This document shows positions 9,723-21,050 of a DNA stretch of 64,000 nucleotides, piece by piece. Positions within the stretch are counted from its first letter, which is position 1; the number at the start of each line of letters is the position of its first letter. Under the pieces are notes generated by a model, which saw only the letters and a program-made list of their open reading frames with translations, was not told where the DNA came from and did no database searches. Source of the stretch: Calocera cornea HHB12733 (Eukaryota > Basidiomycota > Dacrymycetes > Dacrymycetales > Dacrymycetaceae); assembly GCA_001632435.1 (NCBI GenBank), contig KV423921.1, positions 190,460 through 254,459 of the forward strand. Reading direction: 5' to 3'. The position numbers were made by a program, and so were the translations under genes.

Positions 9723-12134
9723 TCACATCCGCCTGAATACGTTCTTGCTGCCACTCCGAATGCCCGTCCGGCGCTGCGTCCGGCCCCCGCGGCCCGTCTC
9801 CTTCTCCCTCTCATCCACGACGCCCTTCTGCAAGCCAGCGCCGAACGTCTCTGCCTTCTTCACTGGCTTGGGCCGGTCTTTGCGAGAGGACGAGGAGGGG
9901 ATGAAGCTCATCTCCATCCCACCGTCCGCGGTTGGTCGGACGAGCGATGACGATGAGCCACGGCCATTGGTATGCTGATCTTTCTGGCCCCTGCTCGTCG
10001 ACCGCCGTAGTTGACCGAATGTCGCTTCCGGATTAGTGCTGCGGACAGTCCCGTTGTGTGAAGAGAAGGAAGAGACGAGTCGCGGTGACGACTTTTGCGG
10101 TCGTTGGTTGGGCCTGGCCGCCGATCGGCCGGGCGCCACCTTCGGCTGCGCTTTCCTCGTCACAGGTCCCTCGTCTATGGAACAGCGGTCAGCAGCTGTT
10201 ACCAGGAACAGCAATCGTAATGCGCTTACCATCCTCGTCGCTCTCGTCGCTCATATCCTCATCCTTCTCCTCCGCCTCACTCCCATCCATCTCCGCCATG
10301 TCGTCCTCCTCGTCCTCATCCCGACGCAGTTTCTGCAGAACAATCAGTAAGATAACCCAACATCTCGCAAGACAACGCTCACAGCCTTCTGTGCCGCAGT
10401 CGACGGGTTGATAAGGGCGAACTCGCGACTCGTCTCGTCGATCTGGAACTCAGGGTTCTCGAAAAGCGCCTTGAACCTCGGGTCGCTCGCCAGCTCCACA
10501 GCAGCGGGCTTCCCCTCGCCTGCCGTCGCCTTCCTCGCCGTCTTCGCATCGCTCTTTCTGAGCCGCTCCGCAAGCGCCTTGTTGACCTTGACACTCGGTT
10601 GGTTCTTGCGCGCCCGGATGCGCGTCTCGGCCATCTTCTCCATCTTCTCCTGCACAAGCCGCTCGCGGTGCTCCGCGTACGCGTACGGGTTGGCGATGAG
10701 CCGCGCGGTCGTGTACAGCTCTGCGGCGACGAAGTAGCCGTGCATGTAGGGCTTGAGCGCGGGTGTGCCGACGAGGTGGTCCAGGCCGAGCGCGGTGAGC
10801 TCGGAGCGCTCGACGAACTTAAAGTCCTCGTACACGTTCCGCGTCGACTGCTCCTCCATCTCCTCCGTGATGTTGTCCAGGAAGGAACACCACCTGGGCG
10901 CAGGACCGAGTTGAGGGATGTAGTATGTCGTCATTTGGATGCCTTCATTGGCAAGCATGATCAGGCCAGAGCCGGGCAGGTGGTGCACGTGGTTGATATC
11001 GTTTGCGGGGGTAACAGACGTGAAGTTCGTAGCAGGCTGAAGCAAGCACATACGTTAGACGCATTCGAGCGGAACATTGCAAAGGGGCTCACGGTGTTGC
11101 GGTCCCATATCTTCAGGACCTTTTTGTCAGCGCTCAGCACCAAGCTGTCGCTCGCCATCTTGTGTCCTCCCTCGATCCATGACACGTTCTCGACCGGCAG
11201 CCCATATCCCTGGTCCTTGATCGCGTACGGTTGGTTCGACCGAAGGTCATACAGAAGCGTATGTCCAGTTGACGTTCCGACCGCCAGGTTGAGCCCGTCC
11301 ATCCGCGATGAGAGCGCAGTGACGGCCAGGTCGGTGTCCATAGCGCTCCCGAGCCCGCCAGCCGGAAGTAAGCCCGCCATCGGCACTCGAAGCACGCCCA
11401 CACGGCTCCGTGACCTCGGATCCCAGAACTGCACCGTACCATTCCCGCTCGTGCCAAACGAGAATAGCTGGTGCGCCGGGTTGACATCCACCGCGTTCAC
11501 CCCCTCTATGTCCTCCCCGCCCTCGCTGAGGTCGAGTGGGGTCATGAACCGCCCCTGGTCGAGGTTGAGCCGGAAGATCTCGGAGCCGCTCCCGCCTGTG
11601 AGCAAGTCGCATGAAGGCGAGTGGTACGCCAGTGCGCGACCGAACCGCGGGATGCGCGTTTTGTAGTAGAACCCGGACTGGTTGTGCACCTCGATCGTAC
11701 GGTCGCTTTGCAGGTGAACTGTTTTGGTCCAGTCGTCGGACAAGATCTGTCATACTCGTCAGTCATATATAAGCCGGCATACAACCGATAAGTCGACGCA
11801 CCAAGAAGTCGACGTTCTCCGCCTCGGAGTGCCTCTCAAACTTGAGCGCCAACTGATCGAGGTCAAACACCCTCATCTGGGGCTTGTACGTCCCCGTCGC
11901 CACCGCAAAGTGTCCATCCCTCGTCGTTCGTATCCGGTTGCTCGCCTCTGGGAACTCAAAGTACTGCACGAGGTCGATGGTGCCCTCGATGTGCTCTGTG
12001 CGGGCGCGCTTGCCCTTGCCTTGCTGTTGGCGCTTGCGGGTGAGCCAGTCGGGAAGGGAGGAGGACGATGCAGAGGGTGCGCCGTTGACTGTGTATACTT
12101 TTACGGCGCCTGGGTCGAGTGATGGGGCCGCCAT
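9723..12134 (-). CDS. ENP2: Nucleolar WD40 protein ENP2 (NOL10 orthologue), ribosome biogenesis
   Basis: ENP2/NOL10 is a nucleolar WD40 protein of the small-subunit processome, needed for 18S rRNA maturation. The N-terminus reads MAAPSLDPGAVKVYTVNG, then SLPDWLTRKRQQQGKGKR and EGTIDLVQYFEFPEASNRI, DGHFAVATGTYKPQMRVFDL: the diagnostic start of this family. The second exon (to about 11085) holds most beta-propeller blades (LSDDWTKTVHLQSDRTIE, GRALAYHSPSCDL, FFSFGTSG-like NGTVQFWDPR, KKVLKIWDR). The third has GLIMLANEGIQMTTYYIPQL, FLDNITEEMEEQ and VGTPALKPYMHGYF, followed by a lysine-rich helix (EKMEKMAETRIRARK). Two more introns precede an acidic stretch and a basic tail with GGMEMSFIPSSSSRKDR ending in NVFRRM at the stop at 9723. 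About five introns. It is divergent from the kinase at 12690. Confidence 0.92.
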
Positions 12135-12689
12135 GGCTGCGAGGAAGTGCGAGAGGGTATAGTAGCCAGTGGCGTGAATGCAGATGAGGAGCACCTCAGG
12201 CTGGTCCCCTGCCTGGCTGTGATTCTTCGCCCAAATTTTGAGGCCGCCCGGCTATTTCATTAAACACCGCCACCGGAAGCTGTGGAATGCATAGCACCCC
12301 TTCCCACGAGGGCACACCGGCGCCGCAAAGGGTCGCCATTCCCCGGAGTCACGCTGGCAGCATCGTACCGCAAGTCCCGCGGCACCGACGCTAGTCCTTA
12401 TATCGACAATTCCGGATATATTCTTGCCTATTCTCAGGCTAGACCCAAAGGTCCCCTCTGTGTGCATTCCCGAGCCGTAGGCGCCCACCCAGATTGCCCG
12501 CTTTCGCCTCGTGTCCGGGACCCTGCCAGGCCCTCCACAGCAGCGGCATAGCCACCAATCGCCAGCTGGGCTCGCTTTCCCCTCTCTTAATCATCCTTCA
12601 TTCATCGCAGCTCGTTACCCTGTCGTTCCATATACCCCCTCTCGGCCCAGATCCCTCTCCCCCTCGGACACGGACACGAGTGACGGACA
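12135..12689. promoter_or_regulatory. Divergent intergenic region, ENP2 / kinase
   Basis: 555 bases between two divergent starts. No coding potential or repeat stands out. A pyrimidine-rich tract (CTCTCGGCCCAGATCCCTCT, about 12639-12658) lies just before the kinase ATG, as is common at fungal transcription start sites. Confidence 0.4.
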
Positions 12690-14553
12690 ATGGACCCCGT
12701 CCAGATCCTCACCCTCATCGCGGACGTCTCGGGCGTCCCTGGGCTTGGCGCCGCGGCCTCGCTGCTCGAGCAGATCTACCAGAACGTGCAGCTGGTAAAA
12801 ATGCACCAGGTGGGCGCCTGTCTGCGGTCTGATCTGCACGTGTCGGCGGAGCTGATAGGGAGGGGCGGGGTAGGACGACTGCAAGAACCTCAGGGACAGA
12901 TGTGTCATACTCATCATCAGCTTGAACGAGAATCTACCGGGGCTGGAGGGGACAAGGATGTCGGAGGCGATTGATGAGGCTACCATGTGCGCTCTTTGCG
13001 CTCCTCTGCTGAGCGATCCCTGATGATATGCGCACAGGGTCCTGGAGCGTGTTGCGAGAAAGACCAGGGAATGGAAGGACCGTGGGTTCATACGCCAGTT
13101 CATCAGGAACGACAGCTTTGGCAGGGACATTGTGCAGCTCAACTCGCAGCTCGACACGGCCATGATGAAGTTCCAGGTGCGTGTGTTCTGCCTTGCGCTT
13201 CCGACGAACGTACTTACGTGGACTGGTGCAGAACACGTCCATGATCCATATCGCGAAGGAAGGGGACATCCACACCCAGCTCCTGCTGCAGCTCATCAAC
13301 CGCGCCGAGACCGTTGAGGCGCTTGTGCTGCAGATCAAGGAGAACCGGATCCCCCAGGCGCGGGCCGAGGATCTGATGGAGACGATCCAGCAGGTGCGCA
13401 CCTACTCTTGACCACTCGATCCGTTACTCAGCCACAGGGTAGGACATGGCCGGCATGTCGATCGGGAACAAGGACAAGGCCGCGCTCGGCAAGGGCCTGT
13501 CCGCTGTCTCCGAGGCGTCGGGAAACCTCCCCCCGCTCGTGGACCTCACGGGCCAGGTGCGCAAGCTCGAACCTGAGTCGGTCGGCGGGGGGAGCTCGTC
13601 GGACGTCTGGAAGGGCGTCTGCTGGGAGACGCGCATCGTCGCTATCAAGGGACTGAGGGAGCATAGAGCGTCACCCGAGCGTGTACAGGTGCGGTCACCG
13701 CCCTCCTCCACGCATGGCGAGCTGATAGTTTGGGCAGCGGTTTGTTAAGGAAGCGAACCTTTGGCGCGAGCTGAGACATGATAACGTCCTCCCTTGCTTC
13801 GGATTGGCGAAGGATCAGTGTCCGTCGATCGCGCTCATCTCGCCATGGATGGAGAATCAGAGCTCGGTGCTTTATATCACGAAGAACCCTAACTGCGATA
13901 GACGTCGCATTGTCAGTGGCCTTTGCCGGGATGATATAAGATCGCTGATGTCGAAGGACAGCTCCGCGGGACAGCGAGAGGTGTTGACTACCTGCACAGG
14001 AACGGGATCGTTCATGGTGACCTTCGTGGAGTGAGTACACTTCATCAGAACGGTGTACTATCGCTGACACATGATATAGAGCAACATCCTCATCGACGCT
14101 GCCGGCGATGCCAAGATCTGTGACTTTGGTCTGGCAGCAGTTGGTTCAGACAACATCGGCTCCACCTCTATCGCCGCGACAGCAGCGAGATGGATGGCGC
14201 CTGAGATGATGAGTGGACATTCAATGCCTGGCTTCCCTAGTGACGTGTTCAGTTATGGACGTACGATACTCGAGGTCCGTGAATATGTCTCTATTAGATA
14301 TGTCACCGCTAATCCAGAGCAGATCATGAGCGGCAAAAAGCCCTTCGCAGAGACACGCAACGCCTTCCAGATCGTCACCGATGTATGCAACGGGAACAAT
14401 CCGAAGCGTCCGGCGGAGCAGGAGGTGTTCGACCGCGGCCTGAACAACGAAGTGTGGCAGTTCTGCATGCGCTGCTGGCAGTTTGATCCCGAGAAGCGGC
14501 CGAGCATGCAGCAGGTGCTCCAGGAGACTGAAGCGCTCCTGTGGGCACCTTGA
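12690..14553 (+). CDS. Tyrosine-kinase-like (TKL) protein kinase with N-terminal MLKL-like helical domain
   Basis: The N-terminal half looks all-helical: MDPVQILTLIADVSGVPGLG, then LLEQIYQNVQLVKMHQ, LRDRCVILIISLNENLP, RVRERTREWKDRGFIRQFIR, IVQLNSQLDTAMMKFQ. This resembles the four-helix N-terminal domain of MLKL-type proteins found in many mushroom kinases. The kinase domain follows: glycine-rich loop area GGGSSSDVWKG, the lysine in RIVAIKGL, REANLWRELRHDNVLP-like alphaC, catalytic loop YLHRNGIVHGDLRG (HGD in place of HRD), SNILID, the DFG of KICDFGLA, ARWMAPEMM, DVFSYGRTILE, and the C-lobe CWQFDPEKRPSMQQV. HGDLRG loops are normal in the expanded basidiomycete TKL set and keep the catalytic Asp. 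There are at least eight introns, including one between HGDLRG and SNIL. The substrate is unknown. The helical domain could mediate membrane or oligomer contacts, by analogy only. Confidence 0.8.
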
Positions 14554-15325
14554 TTTGCCTTGCATATACGCATGCAGTGGACTGAAAAGTGTATACCTTG
14601 ACACGATGTGGTCCAAGCTGGGCCTGATGTATTTCCTCTCACTCATATCTGTCTCGCTAGTTACCCTGTGTTTGTGATACTGGGAATGTCGAATCGTGGA
14701 ATGATACAATGTGAACATAGATGACCACCATTCCCTTCTCCCCGAGTTTATCCGTTCCAATACGATCCAATTGCTTCCGCTAGACCCGCACTCCTCGACC
14801 ACCAGGGGAGTTATCGTCTTCTTCGACGCCCCGGCTGTATCAATAACTCGTTGAGTTCTCAAACGGAAGCCAATTCAGCTTAGAACAGAAGGAAGGACCT
14901 CCCAAGACGGAAGCAAAGAGACGTGTATCTTTGCCACCCGATCGCGTTGGTGCGCACTTGCCCATTAAGACCGGGTGGATGATCGTCAATGTTCCACAAG
15001 ACACTGCTCTCTTGCCGATGACTTGCCTATCGCGATCTGTGCTTCTCTTGGGATTACTTCTACTCCCGCGAGGAAGTTCCTTCTGCCTTGATATCTGCTT
15101 CCGCACAGCAGAATGCCTCCGCTCCCCTGTTTGCTTCCGCTTTACTGTTTGCTTCCGTAGCTGCGGTAGCGGGAGCAAATGCAAGAGCGGAAGCAAAAGA
15201 ACCCGCTTTTAACTCTTCAAAGTAGGCCCGCCTTCCAGCGGATGCAAATTGACGTGGTGCTAGGGCCCTGTCCGCGAAGTGCCTGGAGGAGAACTTGCCG
15301 CGCCGCACTCTAAACTGCTCAAGCC
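14554..15325. repeat. GCTTCCG-word element, copy 2
   Basis: The 772-base intergenic region between the kinase and the KH protein carries GCTTCCG words on the plus strand (about 14772, 15099, 15132, 15150) and the reverse CGGAAGC (about 14863, 14911, 15187), clustering at 14770-14915 and 15095-15200. The second cluster forms the inverted repeat listed next. No gene is seen. Confidence 0.55.
15130..15197. repeat. Imperfect inverted repeat built of GCTTCCG words
   Basis: The left arm runs TTTGCTTCCGCTTT...TTTGCTTCCGTAGC and the right arm is its near-complement ending GAGCGGAAGCAAA, around a centre at about 15163. Each arm holds two copies of the word, with spacing kept, so the strand could fold into a long hairpin. 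Confidence 0.85.
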
Positions 15326-16824
15326 ATGTCTGTCGAGCGCAAACGCAAGTGGGACCAGCCGGGCGAGGAGGACACCCCGTCGCCGTACAAGATCCCGAAG
15401 AGGGAAGGCGTGGTGCAAGTCAAGTCGGAAGAGCCCGAAGGGCCAAAGTCGGCGGAGGCTGCTGTCGCTGCTGTATGCTGCTCTGCTCCACGCATGCTAA
15501 TGGAGAGCGCTTACAGTGTTATAGGCTGCTATCGCTGCAAAGATCGCTGCACAGTTCTCTGGAGGAGCGGGTGCCGCCCCAGGCGCTGGGCACGATCCAT
15601 TCGATGGCGAATACACGAAGAACATCGAGATCAACGACCTGCGCAACCGGTATATGCTCACGAAAGGAACTACCCAGCAAGATGTAAGAGGCGCTCTCCC
15701 TTTGAAGTAACGCCATCTAATCTTTGGCACAGATCTCCACTGAGACTGGTGCATCCGTGACGACAAAAGGAACGTGGTATCCGGACAAGTCGAAGGCTAC
15801 CGAGCGCGATCCTCCCCTGTACTTGCATGTATCCGCGAAGTCGCAGGAGGCACTCGACAAGGCGTGCGCTAAGATCAACGACCTGATGCAGCAGGAACTC
15901 GGGCCCCTTGTGGAAGATCGCCGGAAAGACGAGCGCCGCGAGAGGGTATGTGCCAGGCCGATGTTATCATGCCGTAGCTGACCCACCCCTGCAGAGGAAA
16001 TGGCCCGAAGAGAAGCTGGAGATTGGACTGGCTGTTCTTCGCAACTTCAACGTGCGCGCCAAGGTTGTCGGCCCGGCCGGGGCGTTCGTCAAGTACATCC
16101 AGCAAGAGACGCAGACGCGTGTCCAGATCAAGGGTCAGGGAAGTGGTTTCTACGAGAGCGAGACTGGCAGGGAGTCAGACGAGCCCATGCACATACACCT
16201 TACGTGCGTTCAGGCCACCGTGCTATCAGTCGCAGTGTGCTGATCAGGTCATAGTGGCCCCGATGAGGTACAGCTCACGCGTGCGAAGGAACTGGCAGAA
16301 GACCTTCTGGAAGTCGTTCGGGAGGAGCATGCGAAAGCAAAAGCAATTATGGACCAACAGCAGATGGGCGGGATGGGTGGTTACTACCCGGTAAGCTGCT
16401 TATGCCCCCGGCTTGGCTCCAACCTGACCCTTCACTAGCAGCAGGGCTACGGCATGCAGGGACAAGGCGGAATGCCGCCTCCGCCATCCGATGCACCGCC
16501 GCCTCCTCCGCCCGACGCCCCTCCACCTCCACCTCCCGAGGATGGCGCGCCTCCTCCCCCTCCAGGTGCGCCGCCAGCGGCCCCGCCGGACCCAAGTGGT
16601 GCAGCAGCGGCCGGCGCACCCGCTCAGGGCTCGCAGGACTACACTGCGTATTGGTGAGCTGCAGACCATCAATGGCTCAGACGCATCGCTGACACGCCTG
16701 CAGGGCCGCCCTTGGTTATGACGTCAACTCAGAGGGGTTCAGACAGTGGCAGGCGCAGCAACAGCAGCAGTACGCGCAGTACTATGCCCAGTACGGGGCT
16801 GCTGCTGGCCAGCCCCCTGCATAA
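15326..16824 (+). CDS. KHDC4/BLOM7-like KH-domain RNA-binding protein
   Basis: This is a KH-domain protein of the KHDC4 (BLOM7, KIAA0907) group, whose animal member acts in pre-mRNA splicing with the PRP19 complex. The N-terminus is charged (MSVERKRKWDQPGEED, IPKRE). The first KH-like segment has IEINDLRNRYMLTKGTTQQ, an intron, then ETGASVTTKGTWYPDKSKA and PPLYLHVSAKSQEALDKA. The second has LEIGLAVLRNFNVRAKVVG, AFVKYIQQETQTRVQIKGQG and EPMHIHLT. The C-terminus is a PPPPPPDAPPPPPPE proline block, SQDYTAYW, an intron, then ALGYDVNSEGFRQWQAQQQQ ending at the TAA at 16822-16824. DYTAYW plus a Q/Y-rich tail is typical of the family. At least five introns. It is convergent with the PTEN-like gene, 111 bases between stops. 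Confidence 0.85.
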
Positions 16825-16935
16825 CCGTTGTACTTCTTACTGGTACACTCTCTTACCGGGGCAATGCATTGTATGATAGTGTAGCTCTGGTAATACAGCT
16901 TGGAATGATCCTCCTTCTAGTCCTCCCCTTCGTGC

Positions 16936-19083
16936 TCACGCCCACTGCATCTCCGTCTCGACATCGACGATCCACGCACCCGGTCCAAGTGCAAAGTCCA
17001 GATCACTGCGTTCCAGCTTATACCTGTATATTCCGTCCGATGCATGCATCATCTCGAATGCGGGAATAAACCAGAACCACCCCATCGGTACCTGCACGAG
17101 TGTTATCAAACGTGAAACCGGCGTGGAAGGAGTACACATGCCTGTCTGTGGAAGAGCTTCACCCGCACAGCCCTCTGCTCTTCCAGAAGTATAGACCGAC
17201 TCGAGTACACGCCCGGCTGGCTGGACAGCGTCGACTGCATGGAGGCGACGTCGTAGGACTCATCGTCTGCATCTTGCTGCGCTGCTTCTGCCGGTGCCTC
17301 GGTTGTTGCCGGCTCCGGCGCTTGCTGCTCTTCCGACGGTCGGCTCTCGGCCGACTTCCGCTCGGCTTTGTTCACCTTCACCCACTGCTCGGGAGGGATA
17401 GGCAACAAGCTGTAGGTCAAGATGCCGTCCTTCTAACTCCCAGTCAGCAGTCCCTCCTCCAGCAACCAAAGCAGCACCCACCTCTGTCGCGGGACTCGCA
17501 CTCCCGACCCTCGCGAACCCCCTGACCATCTTCCGCTTATCCCACTCCCCGCTCTCCAGCTCCTGCCCCAAGCCCAGCCCTCCCCCATCCTTACACCTCC
17601 CCACCCCCTTCTCCACATCCCGCGTCGCCCTCTCCTGAGCCTCCAGAGCCTCCTCGAACCCCGGGTCGTACCGGGAGATACTGGCCCATACCTCCCCCGC
17701 GGCTGTCTGGGAGAAGCGGGAGAGGGAGAGCGCAGCGGAGAGGAGGGAGAGGGTCGTGCGCCCTGCGCGCGGGGCGGGCTTCATACGGATTGTGAGGGAC
17801 TTGAGCAGCACGTTCTGCGGAGGCACAGGCACGGGGGGGATGGCCCAGAAACGCGGTGGGAACGTCCCAGACAGTAGAAGTGCCTGTGTCCGTCCATCAG
17901 CCGCGGCCACAGTCAGAGGAGAGCGAGAGCAGCTTACCCAATACTGAAGGAATCGCCGCTGGCTGGAGATGGACACCCCATACTTCCGCCTCACCGGCGA
18001 CCCCTCAGCGCCCGTTCTGGCGCGTTTGCTTCGCATGCGACGCTGGGTATGCAGGTCTAGGACGCTCTCGAGGGAGGGCGAGGCGGAGCGGGGGATCGGC
18101 TCTGGGGTGAGAGGGCCGCTGCTGGACGCTGTGAGCGCAGCGAGGGGGGGCCCTTCGGTGGATCCCATGCTCTGTGGGGTGTCCGTCCTCGCTTCCACCC
18201 CACCCTCTGCATCCTCCGCCAGAGAAGGGGCAAGCACCGGCACCTCCGCCCTCTGCACACTCTTCAAGCTCCCGACCTCCCCGCCGACCTCCCCCACCAT
18301 GCCCTCATCCTCCGTCAGCTCCTCCTCGGCCCGCTCCAGCAGCTCCTCGGCCCTGCGCGCGGCCCACTCCTTGGTGGTCACGCTCCTCTGCAGCTTGGGC
18401 GCTGCGGGGGGAGCTTCTAGGGTGAGGAGGTAGGCGCACGCCAGCGTGCCCGAGCGTCCTTTGCCCGCTGGCGGGGGATCAGCACGGACAGGACTGCAGG
18501 TCAGGGGGAGGAGCACAGGGGCAGACCTTTGCAGTGGACTACTATGACGCGCTCGGGGTCGGCCGAGAGCCAGGCGTGCATCTCCCGCACTGCGAGTGCC
18601 AGCAGCGCGAGGGGCGGCGCATGATGGTCCGGGAAGGGGTAGCGCGAGACGTGCCCGTTGAAGAAGGCCGGATCGTACGCGTTCTCCGTGAGTGGGCAGC
18701 TGCGCTGTGTCAGCTGTGGATGGAAGAGGAGAGGGACACGCGCACAAGTTGAACACCCAGTACTTGTCCCCGTGCCGGTGCTCGATGAACTTCTTCGCCT
18801 CCCGCCGGTCGTTCCTGTACATGGCGGCGACGCCCGTGGCGGGGTAGCCCATTATGATCACGCGGTCTGTGCTGTGGGGACGCCATTGCTGTTAGGGATG
18901 TTGTGAGCTGTAGATGTGTGGGTGGGGGCATACAGGTAGACGAGGTCGAGGTCGACGTTGAGCTCTGCGTCCTTGAAGCGGGCTTTGCCGCCCGAGACTG
19001 TGTCTTTCTGTGAGCTGGGCGTGCCTCGCCTCGTGGGCGGTCTCACACACACCGATCTTCCTAGCAAAGCGGCTCATGGTCAT
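16936..19083 (-). CDS. PTEN-like phosphatidylinositol-3-phosphatase (TEP1 type)
   Basis: PTEN-type enzymes remove the 3-phosphate of PIP3 and oppose PI3-kinase signalling at the plasma membrane. The start MTMSRFARKI joins across an intron to VSGGKARFKDAELNVDLDLV, the standard PTEN opening, then RVIIMGYPATGVAAMYRND and KFIEHRHGDKYWVFNL. The active site reads VIVVHCKAGKGRSGT after removing an intron inside the loop: catalytic Cys and Arg and both lysines are present, with Ser where human PTEN has Thr. A Ser/Glu-rich insertion of about 140 residues follows (from the EELLERAEEELTEDE helix) before SISSQRRFLQYW. The C2 domain includes PQNVLLKSLTIRMKP, ILTYSLLPIPPEQWVKVN and VPMGWFWFIPAFEM, ending at 16936. 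The join near 17130 (SFHAGFTF-like frame versus VPMGWFWF frame) is uncertain: it needs a ~44-nt intron or hides a frameshift. Confidence 0.85.
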
Positions 19084-19317
19084 TCCCCGTGCGCGTGTGT
19101 GAATGCGAGTATGAGCGACAAGGGACTTTGTTACATTGCCAGTAAGGGCCCTCCCTACTGATCACGGGCGATGACGTCGGAATGGGGCGTCGCAAGATCC
19201 GGCAGTCGCGTCCGCACATCTCCGGCGTATCAGACAGGGCGCGTACCGCTTCACCGCTCGTTTCAACACGTCTGCTCTCCATCCTCCCTCCTTACTATCA
19301 TCTCACTCACCCACAAC

Positions 19318-20914
<1,597 letters not shown>

Positions 20915-21050
20915 ACCTCATCACTGAGCAGCCAGCTCCTTACATAGATGAATCCCACGTTGTAGAGTACTGTCTCATGGCCTGTCATCATTACGTCCGC
21001 GTCCTTTCCGTAAAGCTATTCTAGATTCTATTGCGATGTGATGTCATTGC

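Noticed and set aside
17260..18861. A single 533-residue minus-strand frame as an intronless protein
   Set aside because: It contains PTEN exons plus read-through introns; the HCKAGKGRSGT active site only forms after splicing.
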